Origin: Terebella lapidaria
Taxonomy: Eukaryota; Annelida; Polychaeta; Terebellida; Terebellidae
Direction: 5' to 3'
Assembly: GCA_949152475.1 (NCBI GenBank)
Contig: OX424561.1
Coordinates: 29,444,481 to 29,508,480 of the forward strand
Length of the DNA: 64,000 nt
The notes beneath the pieces were generated by a model, which was not told the DNA's origin, made no database searches, and saw only the letters and a program-made list of their open reading frames with translations. A program made the position numbers and the translations under genes. Every line of letters begins with the position of its first letter. Position 1 is the stretch's first letter. Shown piece after piece: positions 1 through 11,071 of this stretch.

Positions 1-104
1 GAGTTGTCTGGACAATCAGCAATTTGAGCAATGTCAAGGCCAAGTTAGGGGAAAAACAATGTGCGATAATACCGAATTTCCAATAGTGCAATGGGTGTAT
101 AACA

Positions 105-164
105 AACGTAAATTACAACATTTTGCAATAAAAACAAAGCCTGATCAAATACCTAGGAACCTAC
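105..164 (+). repeat. Fragment of interspersed repeat R1
   Basis: This stretch (ACAACATTTTGCAATA followed by a CAAAGCCTGATCAAATA-like block) matches the right half of a repeat seen again at 54533-54627 and 54848-54991 (variant CAAAGCCCGACCAAATA). The left half of the same family is at 51319-51374 and about 35910-35960. I call the family R1. No coding potential is seen and its class is unknown. Confidence 0.6.
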
Positions 165-234
165 AGAAACAGATCACCGAACACCAAGACCGACGTAACC
201 TGTAGGAACCACAAACAGTATAACAATCACTGCC

Positions 235-354
235 TTATTCCTCCACCAGGAGACAGACTGGTTCTGCTGGGGTGTCGAAGTCGATGCAATTATCACCAGG
301 GAGGAAGTCACCCTCAACCAAAACAATGGCCGGCACACCCTCCAGGCCATCTAA
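235..354 (-). CDS. Possible orphan last exon (39 aa C-terminus), unrecognised
   Basis: On the minus strand a plausible 3' splice site (ATCTCCAG) is followed by 39 codons and TAA. The peptide starts LDGLEGVPAIVLVEGDF and ends EPVCLLVEE. It has the feel of a real acidic C-terminus, with ordinary codon use and a balanced composition, but I do not recognise the family. An in-frame stop lies a few codons upstream of the acceptor, so it can only be coding as a spliced exon. I found no further exons between here and NUBPL (about 1.8 kb). It may be an orphan or relic exon, or the acceptor may be wrong. This is inference from a single short exon. Confidence 0.3.
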   Translation of the reverse strand, partial: LDGLEGVPAIVLVEGDFLPGDNCIDFDTPAEPVCLLVEE

Positions 355-2236
355 CTGGAGATCGTCAGTTCAGGGGAGCAAAATCAACATCTTGATCACG
401 TCTCTTTTCAACACTAAAAGCCCCACATGGCTGTCAAAATGGTTCAACTTTGACTCATCATATAAATTTATACAGAAAACATGCAAATTACCTCCAGTCC
501 CACAAGGCTTATCGGTCACTACAGGTGTTCAAAATACTGTACACATGCAAAACTTACGTGAAAGAATGAAAAAAAAACCCTTGGAATATAACCTTGAAAT
601 TAGAAGATGCATTCCAAAACATATCATTTGAGACTTCGTGCATATCTGAGCCAACATGCAAAGGCTTGTTTTTTGCCTATTATATAATAATAGAAAACTT
701 CCCCCACTACATCGAGGTGTACAAACATTCCAAGACCGTAAACTTTCAAGTCTCCGAGATGAAAGCTGTGAATTCTGTCAGGCATGATACATTAAACCTT
801 TGGCTGGAATAGCTACCCTCCTCGGGGGACTGGGCTACTGATCAACTGTCCTACTTTATGTATTTAAGATAATGCACGAAGACGAGGGTTTCTCGCCAAT
901 AGTGACTGAGTGCCAGAAGGGCACGAGGCCACTCTTCGTGAGAGACCTGAGACCATTATCTGACTTGTTATCTGAGTGCAGGGATTCATATTCGCAGAAA
1001 TAGTAACCTGTTCGTATTTCTGTTCAATAATAACCACCCAACAACAAAGGAAACGGCACCAACCATGCACTGTTAGAACAACCCATGAAAGCAAGTGTTT
1101 GCCCTATAACATTAAAATTTTTAATATTGTATCCTTGCGCTACCAGTTTATGCAGTTTAGTCCGCCATATATAGACCATGATGTTATCAACTACTAATGC
1201 AAATACAATACGAGAGAGGTAAACTAGAAGAAGGAAAACTGGAGAAAAAAGCCAAGATGACGAGAAAACCATATCGATTTTGCCGGTTCCTTGCACTGCG
1301 TGACCCTGTGAACCGTTTGTCACAACTCGGCAACACACGTGAGATGTTTGTTTACACCGAAAGTAGCGCCCTATATTTCCCAGAGTCCTATGCGTGTTGT
1401 AGCAGAGATGGGATTCGGCATGAATCTCGAGCGATGCAGTGTGAGCAAGTGCTTAGAGTGCACACTAAACGGGAGACTATCTTGAGAGTTGTTACCATTT
1501 CAATGACATGTGTCACTGGAAAGTTGAGAAAACTTTTTGTTGTCGATCCATATGTTCGTGAATCAACGTGGACTTTGTATATGTTTTGAGCTTCCAGTCA
1601 CATCAATTTAACGTAAGATGTATTATAATTATGTTCAATACTTTATTTTGCAAGGCACAACACAGGTGTAGCCTACACCACGGTGACCGCACCACTCTAA
1701 ACACAGGTGCAGTGGGCTTGGATATGTGGATCGCATGGTTCCCCGGGGTCTGGTCACAATGTTGGTACCTTGGTCTATCAGCTCCCCTATAAAGGATATG
1801 CTGTACTTGTATACATGCTCGTATATGTGATACCTTCAATTACGAGTGATTATCACAAGGCAAATTGTTATCTACGGCTCCAGACACCACAGTGCTAAAG
1901 TTCCCTAAACTCAACACTACACCGTACACGGCCCTGTGCTGAAGGAAATGTTTGCAGCGCAAAAGGAAAAAAATACATGCTGTTGTAATTTTCATTCAAG
2001 ATCGACCAAATGTGCATGTTTTGGTACTGTATACCTTGTCTACGATTTGTGAATGTTATGATTTACTGTCTGTTGAAAATGCTGGAATGGTTTTCTCTGT
2101 CACAAGTGAAAAGTTCCATACTTATGTACTTATGTACATACTTAAGAACTCGGCCCCTCTCTTTATGTAAGTGACTTCAGAACACCTCCTGCTTTCAGGA
2201 AGAAACTTCGCACAGTCACCGGATAACAGTTACAGG
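355..2236. other. Spacer upstream of NUBPL with repeat fragment
   Basis: No supported gene. Short ORFs of 60-130 codons occur on both strands without recognisable domains or splice context. About 470-640 resembles 46420-46610 (shared ACAAGGCTTATC, then GTCACTACAG), so it is a dispersed repeat. The last few hundred bases should contain the NUBPL promoter and 5' UTR. No clear TATA box is seen. Positions 2166-2208 contain a GTAAGT and CAG pair that could be splice sites in the 5' UTR. Confidence 0.5.
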
Positions 2237-3202
2237 ATGCTCATCAAGATGATCGTCTCCAGACTACTCACTAGAGGGCAGCTCCTGCCAAAACAGTCAC
2301 TCACCAGATGTCTCTGCACTTCCCCGAGCCTCTCCCAGCACGTTCAGATGAAAGAAAAGAAACCCGCTGCTGGTGCACCGAAAGAGCCAAAGACGAAGAA
2401 GTTCCCGATCGCCGGCGTCAAACAGGTCATCGTCGTTGCTTCAGGCAAAGGCGGGGTTGGGAAATCAACAACGGCAGTCAACTTGGCCCTCGGGATCCAC
2501 TCAAATGATCGAAGTTGCCACGTGGGGCTTCTAGATGCGGACGTCTACGGTCCATCAGTTCCAAAGTTGATGAACCTTAGTGGCCCGGTGGCTCTCAATG
2601 AGAAAAAACTAATGGTTCCACTGCACAACTTCGGCCTCAAGTGCATGTCAATGGGTTTCCTCGCCGGCGAGAAAGACCCGATTGTCTGGCGCGGTCTCAT
2701 GGTGATGTCCGCGATCCAGCAGATGCTCCGCTCGGTCGCATGGGGCCCGCTGGATTACCTTGTCGTGGACATGCCTCCGGGAACAGGAGACACGCAGTTA
2801 ACGCTCTCGCAGAACATCCCGATCGACGGTGCGGTTATAGTCTCGACACCGCAGGATATTGCGTTGATGGATGCTCGTCGCGGGGCGGAAATGTTCAAGA
2901 AAGTTGACGTCCCCACTTTGGGATTCGTCCAGAACATGAGCGTTTTCCAATGTCCGAATTGTGGCCACGAGGAACATATTTTCGGAGACGATGGGGCTCG
3001 GAAACTTGCGGAGGAAATGAACTTGGAGCTTTTGGGAGATGTGCCATTAAATCGGTTTATCCGGGAAACCTCGGACTTCGGTCGTCCTGTTGTCATCTCA
3101 GATCCAGATGGACCACACGCGAAGATATACAAAGACATCGCGAGGAAAGTCATTGACAAATTGCCTGAATACAAGGACCCGGTCAAGTCTAAAGCTTCTT
3201 GA
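2237..3202 (+). CDS. NUBPL: NUBPL, mitochondrial iron-sulfur P-loop protein (complex I assembly)
   Basis: This Mrp/NBP35-family P-loop ATPase delivers Fe-S clusters to respiratory complex I in the mitochondrial matrix (known for NUBPL/Ind1). I start at the ATG at 2237, giving 321 aa, close to the 319 aa of human NUBPL. The open frame extends upstream to 2171 but without an ATG. Residues 1-35 ([16 protein letters not shown]...) are basic and hydrophobic, as in a mitochondrial presequence. The deviant Walker A is [10 protein letters not shown] at about 69-78, followed by [10 protein letters not shown] and [13 protein letters not shown]. The Fe-S-binding CPNC is at 239-242. The frame is complete in one exon, although vertebrate NUBPL is split into many exons. 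It is more GC-rich than its surroundings. The AATAAA lies 0.26 kb downstream. Family assignment is firm. Whether this is the parent gene or a retrocopy is open. Confidence 0.95.
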   Translation: MLIKMIVSRLLTRGQLLPKQSLTRCLCTSPSLSQHVQMKEKKPAAGAPKEPKTKKFPIAGVKQVIVVASGKGGVGKSTTAVNLALGIHSNDRSCHVGLLDADVYGPSVPKLMNLSGPVALNEKKLMVPLHNFGLKCMSMGFLAGEKDPIVWRGLMVMSAIQQMLRSVAWGPLDYLVVDMPPGTGDTQLTLSQNIPIDGAVIVSTPQDIALMDARRGAEMFKKVDVPTLGFVQNMSVFQCPNCGHEEHIFGDDGARKLAEEMNLELLGDVPLNRFIRETSDFGRPVVISDPDGPHAKIYKDIARKVIDKLPEYKDPVKSKAS

Positions 3203-3465
3203 ACCGAATGAATTGAACTAAGTCTTTAATTTTATTGGAATGCATAAGCTTTTGGGGGGTACATTCATTTCACTGTTTACACACACAAACTAACTTGATT
3301 GAGGGACTTGGTCATCAAATCACATATAGTGTAGTGAGTCACAATCATGTGCTATAATATCGTGTTACTGGAAAGAACTTTGTGATCATGTTGATCAGAT
3401 GATATGTATAGTGTAAATATGTACATTGATGTAGAGTTTGTATAATTATTTGTCAACGATCATGT

Positions 3466-3487
3466 AATAAATTTGCTGTAAAAAAAA
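3466..3487 (+). terminator. NUBPL polyadenylation signal and A-tract
   Basis: AATAAA at 3466-3471 is followed, 8 bases on, by a run of eight A (3480-3487). This fits the 3' end of the NUBPL mRNA. The encoded A-run may be the remnant of a poly(A) tail if the gene is a retrocopy, or it may be chance. Confidence 0.55.
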
Positions 3488-3960
3488 TGTGATAGGAAAA
3501 ACTGAACTCTTGAAGAGTGTTATTCAAAATGTGACTTGTCCATATTCAGGTGATAAGTGGACACATATAGATGTTTAGGACCCAGTGAAGATCCAGAATT
3601 TCATTTAGTAATTAATATAAAAAAAAAATACTATGATTAATGTCCAGTTCTTTTAGACATGTTAGATGCGTTGTCTCAAAAACACGTTCTACCATGTACA
3701 CTAAAGCCCTTTGCAATTTTGTATATTACTAGTATTTGTAATTGCACAATACGAAGATTCTTTTCTTTTGGCATGGGTACCATAAATTCTATGTAACTTC
3801 CCCTCCCATCTTCTATCATAGATGCCAACTGATGAACTGAAAATATTTTTTAGCGGTCAGTCCTTTCTGAAAGTTGGTGTATGTTTTTACTTTGCAGAAA
3901 TAGCCACCAAATACAAGCTGCTCAACTCAGTCTTACATAGAATCCATTGTAGCGACAGCC

Positions 3961-5899
3961 ATGGATTTGTTCGCTTCCTTAATAACCATGCTGGTTGCCA
4001 TGGTAACAGTTGTACAGTGCCAGGTCGCCAACATGAACCAGGGTCATCAGGGGACACCGAAACTCCACGACAAAAAACACGTACAGGATCCATCGTGAGT
4101 GAAGTTGTATGTGTATGGTGAAAAATAACATCTCATATACATGCAATATTCAATTTTTTTTAAACAAAATGTATAAATATATAGTGACATGTACTAGTAT
4201 TTTACATATATTGAGTATATCTGTCACATTTGTTACTAGTATTTTTGACAAATTATGAATGTTATGTGCTGAAAATCTTTGCTCTTGATGTACATATTGA
4301 AAATATATGTGCTGAAAATCTTTGCTCTTGATGTACATATTGAAAATATATGTGCTGAAAATTTTTGCTCTTTAATGTCACCTACATGTACATATACATT
4401 CGAACTTTAAATTGTTTGATAATCAAATGTTCTCTGTTTACATCAGAGAACCTAGAAGCCATTGTTTATATATTTCTTGCTGGTGCATTATGATTTACCT
4501 GACTCTTTTCCCCCAGCCACATCAAGGAACATTATGATGGGGTGTTGGATGCCGACGATAACCTGTCTGACGACGAACTGAATTTCCACTACTTCAAGGT
4601 CCACGACTACGATAACAACAACATGTTAGACGGGATAGAACTCATCTCCGCACTTACGCATTACCATGGCAACAAAGGTAAACAACAACAACAACAACAG
4701 CAGCACAATAACAACTTTGACTGGAAATTATATTGAGTTATAGACGTTTCAACATGCACGTTATTGCTTGTGAATGCCATTTCACCATGTTATGCATTTG
4801 CATTCTTGGATACAATGAATGATTGTGAAACTGACTTGATTGCCTGCAAATTTGTTTGGCCTCAAAACTTTCATTTGATCATTGCCAGACAAAAAAACCC
4901 ATTAAGATATCAATTATATATGATATCAAAATATCAAAACACCAACAAAAGTCAGAAAGAAAATTTATAGGAAATATTTTCTCTTCGTAAGCAATAATAC
5001 AGTAGCACTGGCCACCAAATTTCTTTGTAGTCTGAACTGGTGATTCAAGCCATTTATCGCTGTTGGTGGCCCATGTTTTTTTCCCCGAGCACCGCGAACA
5101 AGATGAATCATTGCCAACTGAGTCTGATTTTGTCTGGCATGTTTCCTTCGTTAGTCCCTAGGTGGAAGCACCCGAGCACCTTGGCCAGCTGTGTATTTCA
5201 TTCTTGCTCGACTCCCACAGCTCATTGCCTCAGTGGAATCATGGCCAATTGAATTTGATCAAGCACATCTTTCTTTATCAATCCAATTCATTACAGTATA
5301 AATCATTCTGTAGCCTCAAACTTACGATTTCTCGCAAGATGAAATTTGTGCGTAAGGTCGGAAATAAAACGTTTCGCGGACCGGTGGAAGGAAGAAAATT
5401 GCAAGGCAATGGTGATAAGCACTGAATAAAATGTCGACAGTTTTCAGTTGATAAATTCAATCATGTCCACTTTGGTTTTGTGAGAAGTGGTTAATGTACC
5501 TTGGTCCTTTCACTGGCAAAATTGAAGTATTGCGTCATAAATACACTTTATGCTCATGAATACGTGCATGGGTTATGAGTAATTGTGACTTAATAGTTAC
5601 CAGAAAGATGTAATATTTTTCTTTCTATTCTCTTTACATTTACCAATATTGTTTATATCCAGGAAAGCTCAAATTAGATAAGGATATATCTTGACAATCA
5701 TTAATACATCTAAGTGAGCTTGAAAAAATATTGATGAAAAAAAAATTAAAATTTTTGTCTCTTTTCAGATGGCCCCGATGAGCCGAGGATGCCCGACGTG
5801 GAGCTCACGAATATGATCGACCTGATTATGGAAGAGGACGATGCAAATCGTGACGGCTACATTGATTACCCAGAATTCATCATGTCTCAGCGACGATAG
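3961..5899 (+). CDS. MCFD2: MCFD2-like EF-hand secretory cargo-receptor subunit (3 exons)
   Basis: Coding exons are 3961-4094, 4517-4677 and 5769-5899, with junctions ATC|GTGAGT, CCCAG|CC, AAG|GTAAAC and TTCAG|AT. Phases match and give 141 aa (human MCFD2 has 146). Residues 1-20 form a signal peptide (MDLFASLITMLVAMVTVVQC). Two EF-hands follow: HDYDNNNMLDGIE, with loop ligands D, D, N, D, E, and DDANRDGYIDYPEF. The spacing and the LHYFK/FHYFK and DGYIDY blocks are those of MCFD2, the soluble calcium-binding partner of LMAN1/ERGIC-53 that exports glycoproteins such as factors V and VIII from the ER. A possible 3' splice site (TTTGCAG) at about 3897 suggests a 5' UTR exon further upstream. It lies 0.5 kb downstream of the NUBPL poly(A) signal in the same orientation. 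The C-terminus ends MSQRR. Confidence 0.9.
4264..4375 (+). repeat. 43-bp tandem repeat, 2.6 copies, in MCFD2 intron 1
   Basis: Units start at 4264, 4307 and 4350, each opening ATGTGCTGAAAAT. The first two are identical over 43 bases and the third is partial and diverged. This is a recent small duplication with no apparent function. Confidence 0.85.
4682..4703 (+). repeat. CAA/CAG microsatellite
   Basis: A run of AAC/CAA triplets ends in CAGCAG, just inside MCFD2 intron 2 after the exon 2 donor at 4678. Confidence 0.8.
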
Positions 5900-6262
5900 A
5901 TCAATCATATATGCACGAGTGTTTGCTTTGAGTGTCTTGGAAACCTGTTGCTACTATTTTGAGATTGTTTGGTACTGTTGTATTTAAAAATTAGAATTAT
6001 CAGATTCAAAATTGGTATTTTAAAACAGACAAAGGTAAATACCCAATATTTTGATATGTCACAAACTTCATATATCTACATAATGTTGTTTTAGATTTGT
6101 TTTGGCTCGATTTGGGTATCATGAAAATTTGGTAGATGATGAATCGTGAAAAATTTTGTTATATCACAATGAGTCATAAATGAAAAATGAGTGATAATTA
6201 AAATCTTGAGAATTATGTTGAATCAATTTTAAAACCCAATGTTTAATCTTCGGATGAATGTA

Positions 6263-6268
6263 AATAAA
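6263..6268 (+). terminator. Candidate MCFD2 poly(A) signal
   Basis: AATAAA lies 364 bases after the MCFD2 stop in AT-rich 3' sequence. It is the first canonical hexamer I see downstream of the gene. Confidence 0.5.
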
Positions 6269-6299
6269 ATATATTGCTATTTATACCTGGTATGCATGA

Positions 6300-7519
6300 G
6301 GGCCTATAGATGTACATGTACTAGGAAACTTATATATATCACCATATAATCAGGTATATCAGTATGTTATCTTGTATTCGGTGGTATATTAATGAAACTC
6401 ATTTGCAGGGAGTTTTTTGAGCTCGGGTATCAAATTACTAAATGTTCTTTTAATATGTTTAGAAGCGGTGAAAATATTTTGTTTGAGAGTAGAAACCTGA
6501 AAGTGTTTCCTCTTTAGTTGGGATTTTCCACTGACTGGTTGTTTTTGTATAATTAAGAATTCATGGATGAAAATATATATCTGTGTATAGATGTAGCTGG
6601 GATTGCTCAGTGAATGTGGTATTTCCATGGTGCTGTTTAGGGAACAAAAACTATAATATAATCTATTAATAACTTGGTAAACTTTGGTTACTTTTACATT
6701 TTCTTTACTATTGTACAATGTATGTATACTTGTATACTGTATGATCATGGTTAATCTCAATAGTTATTGGAAAATGCATATATATTACCTGAAACTTTTC
6801 ACATATCTGGAAAAATAAATGTAATTTCTTATGATAAAATTATGCAGTTTGAATTATTGAAAAAACATGTATATTTTTATTTTGAACAAGAATTGTAAAA
6901 GCTGCGTCAAGAATCTCTTAACCAAACAAGTTTCATATGTTTGTATGAGTAATATTGTAATAATATATGAACAATCTATTTGTGCCATATGAGCGGAATC
7001 AAATATGATTACTGTTACAATTTCAAAAGTATTTTGTGAATTCATATTCTTTTTCTATACGTATCTGTACAATGATTGCAACCAAAATTTACAGGAAACC
7101 GTGATAAATAATTTATAGCTCTGTGAAAGTGGTGAAGGCATTGTCACAGGAATCAATATTGCTTCAGAGATGTTTGATGATCAATATCGAATATGCATGA
7201 TAATGATGTCACAGTGACAAAAGTTTGTACATTTGTACTGCCACCAATACACTCGCTTCTGGTATGTAAATTAAGTGAGAGAGACATGCCAATAAATGGG
7301 TATCAAGTTTATTACTGTCTTGAGTTTTGACACACAATCTCTTTAATTAATACTGATTTCCCTGGGAAATACTGGTTTCCATGAAATATCAAAAATGTGC
7401 ACTCGCTGGAAAAAATAAAAAGACCGAAAAAAATTCATCAAGAAATTATATGAGTGCAATATTCTGATGACAAAATTTGAAGTTCAAGGTCAACAACAGA
7501 TGCCCCTACTGACTTCATT
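6300..7519. other. AT-rich spacer, nothing recognised
   Basis: Very AT-rich DNA between the MCFD2 3' end and the repeat element. Only short ORFs without domains occur here. No RNA gene or promoter is recognised. Confidence 0.6.
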
Positions 7520-9660
7520 CAAACCTTGCTTTTCAAGCGTTATGTTTTAACAGCTTACCGGCCCTTTGGGACGATATGCTATTATCATGGTTTTTCGTCT
7601 GTCGTCCGTCCGTCGTTCGTCCGGGTCTGTAACTTTTTTTTTAGTATGATGAATTACCCCATAAATTTGTCAGAACATACCTTAGACCAATATCTAAAGA
7701 CGTTTTAAATTTTTTTTTTGATTGAATCGTTTTTGCAGATCTGGCGGCCATTTTTGACGAAAAATTGTCAATTTTTGACTTTGGTGGCCATTTTCTCAAA
7801 AACTTTCTGATCAGTTTTAAAATGTTTGTTTTAAAACGTTCCTCTCATGTACTTCTATGACGTGTATAAGTTTCGTTGCCATTGAATCGTTGGTCTGCGT
7901 GTGGCGGCCATTTTGACTTTTCAATGGGTCGGCGAAAAACATTTTTTTTGTCCCAAATCAAGTCACTATTCGTTTTGAGCCATTTTCAGCAAAAAAAAAA
8001 AATTGGCCATTGAAATTTTTTTTAAAAATTTCACCCAATTTTTCCCTCATAATGGGAGCTGTGCGGAGTAAACTCATAGAACACTTCAAGATAGAGCCTA
8101 GGTATTGGGCCTAAGTAAGAGGCTAAGTAATGACCTTGGAAGGTGAAAAACAAAATTTTTCGTCGAAAAAAACGATGAATTTTTTAGCCATTTCCTCAAA
8201 ATATATTCAGACAGTTTTCCTCAAAATCATGTACAAGATTCTCCTTATGTGCCTCCATGATGTGTATGAGTTTCGTTGCCGATGAATCGCCGGTCTGCGA
8301 TCTATTCATCTATTCAGACAATTCTCAAAATGCGTAAGATTCTCTCTATGTACCTTCGTGATGTGATTTGTTACCTTTGAATCGACAGTCTGTGAATATA
8401 TGTCATTGAGGAAAAAAATCTTTCGATCAGTGTAACAATATAATATATCTTGGAAAATCAATACTCTGTGCAATTCTCATGATTGCCGGTAAGCTACAGC
8501 ACCCTTGGTGCTATGTTTCCAAATATCTCACTCAATATTGAGATTAGAGATTAGGAATCAATTGTGGACATATAGGAAATGATATATTCTGATTATTCTC
8601 ATAATCTTGAATTTGACATTTGACCTCATTTTCAAGGTCACAGGACAAAATGGCTAATATCTCGCTTATTATCGACTTTACAGCTTAGGAATCAATTGTA
8701 AACATATAAGAAATGATATATTCTGAATATTGTCGTGACCTTGAATTTGACCTTTGGCCTAATTTTCAAGATCACAGGACAAAATGGCTAATATATCGCT
8801 TATCATCGATTTTACAGCTTAGGAATCAATTATGAACATGTAGGAAATCATATATACAGTTTATTCTCGTGACCTTGAATTTGACCTTTGACCTAAATTT
8901 CAAGGCCACAGGACAAAATGACTAATATCTCGCTTATTATTGACTTTAAAACTTAGGAATCAATTGTGAACATATAGAAAATGATATATGCTAAATATTG
9001 CCTTATCCTTGAATTCGACCTTTGATCTCATTTTCAAGGTCAAAGGACAAATGGCAAATATCTTGCTTCCCTATTGACTTCATAGCTTGAGAACCAAATG
9101 TGGACATATAGAAAATGATATACACTGAATATTTTATGACCTTGAATTTGACCTTGGCCTTATTTTCAAGGTCAGAGCACAAAATAGCTAATTTCTCGCT
9201 TATTGTCGACTTTACAGCTTAGGAATCAACTGTGAACATATAGAAAATATATGCTGAATATTTTGGTGACCTTGAATTTGACCTTTGACCTCATTTTTCA
9301 AGGTCGGATGATAAAATGTCTAATATCTCACGTATTATTGACTTCCCAGCTTAGGAATCAATTGCGAACATAGAGGAAATGATATATGCTGAACATTCTC
9401 ATGACCTTGAATTTGACTTCTGACCTCATTCTCAGGGTCACATCACAAAATGGCTAATATCTCAATCATTTTCGACTTTACAGTTTAGGAATCAATTGTG
9501 GACATACTAGAAATGATATTGATATATGCTGAATATTCTCGTGTCTTTTAATTGACCAATGGCCCTATTTTCAAGGTCGCGGGACAAAAGGCTAATATCT
9601 AAAATATATATTGTCCGATAACCTTTCTTGGCCCTTGGGCTAATTTTTATATTTTTTTTT
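7520..9660 (-). repeat. Unclassified repeat element with ~134-bp monomer array (copy 1)
   Basis: The left part (7520-8400) starts near TTACCGGCCCTTTGGGA, has a CGTCCGTCCGTCG-like stretch and blocks such as TGGCGGCCATTTTGAC. The right part (about 8520-9620) is an array of a ~134-bp monomer: the shared GAATCAATT block occurs at 8555 and 8689. Each monomer contains GACCTTGAATTTGACC and CGCTTATTATCGACTTTACAG-type blocks. It ends near TTGGCCCTTGGGCTAATTTT. The same architecture in the opposite orientation occupies 54992-58830, so this is a dispersed element. No coding capacity, no clear terminal repeats or target duplication. Class unknown. Confidence 0.8.
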
Positions 9661-10600
9661 CAAAACGTGAAATCTCAATTGAGATATTTGATGTTTCATT
9701 AATTGGACGATGGAGCGCCTTAAATTTCTCATAAGGCACGATACATAGGCTAGAAAGGCCCCAAATGCCATGATGTGCAAAAATTGGCCTCTGGGGCTAA
9801 AACACTTGCATTTACATGTAGACCTCAAGTTTGGAATATAATCATAGATAATGTCTCATATGGGGCATCTTTTGGTGACCTTGAAATTGATCTAAGATGA
9901 TTTATAGTGATAATTATCGAGATAACATTCGAGGTGAATGATGTACGTAAATTGGCCGATGTAGACAGAATATTTGTGGATGACGTATAAGTTTGTATAA
10001 GCATATAATGTAGTCACACCAGGTGGCTCTTTGGTGAATTTGAATTTGACTTTTAGTCAAATTGATATGTCAAAGCAGCCAATTAACTGGGAAAAAAATC
10101 TATGTCTAACACTGTACATTTCACTGGTAACTTTTCTTAGCCATTGGGCTAATTTTACACTAACTTTCTTCATCTTGCGTGCGGAAATGGAAAAAATTCA
10201 GTCGCTCAAAAGGCCTGGAATATCATGGTCCAAAATTCACTCAGAATACACTCAGTACATTTTTTCTACCTTTATAAATGGATGACACTTATCCATTTTC
10301 GGTGAGAGTATCGCTCAAAAGGCCTGAAGGATCTTTTGGTGACCTTGAACTTGACTTCCGTTGACAGTGAGTGGCAGATCCCAAGATCAATATGTAATAC
10401 CATACCTTATGCCTATCAGTGCAGTTGTCTTGTAACCTCATGTTGGCCCAAGTATCATATCCTGCGCCTTCCTCTATATTCAATGTGGATTTAAAAGGTG
10501 CGAGATGGATTAAAAGGTATGTTTTCAGTGGACGAGTAGTATTAGGGAGCAGTGTACGGTACTTGGGCCCCAATGGGCTCCACATTTTGTGCATGGCATC
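9661..10600. repeat. Degraded fragments of the same repeat family
   Basis: Blocks related to the 7.5-9.7 kb element recur here, for example TTAGCCATTGGGCTAATTTT near 10137 and GGTGACCTTGAACTTGAC near 10338, with diverged filler. Short ORFs are not supported as genes. Confidence 0.5.
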
Positions 10601-11071
10601 ATTTGGTACACGTTATACATGCATTTTTCTCTCGTCCAGTGCGGTATCTGATATGAATTTGATAAATACACCTAGAGTATATTTCCGAGAGTGTGAGAGC
10701 AATCAGTGATGATGAATGTGACAACGGTAACAATGATTGCGGATCATCAGGACTAATCCGCAAGATGATTATCACAAAGAACATTTAGCCTCATTGTTAA
10801 GAGCTTCTTGACACCGTGGCCGTAACATTTTATAGCTCGAAAAATATCTAACCTATACCATTAGTACATGCTCAGCTGAACGATTGTAGCCGTAAAAATA
10901 TATAACGATATGTGATTTTTATAAGGGTATGACTTCATATGAAAAAAAGTAATGTAAGAGATACACTTTTTACTTGTACCTAGGGACTCGACAATAAAAA
11001 TAAATTAAGTAATGCCTTTTGTTCATTAATGAATTTCTTTATGAGTATAGGCCTATGCTTGTGGGGCATTA

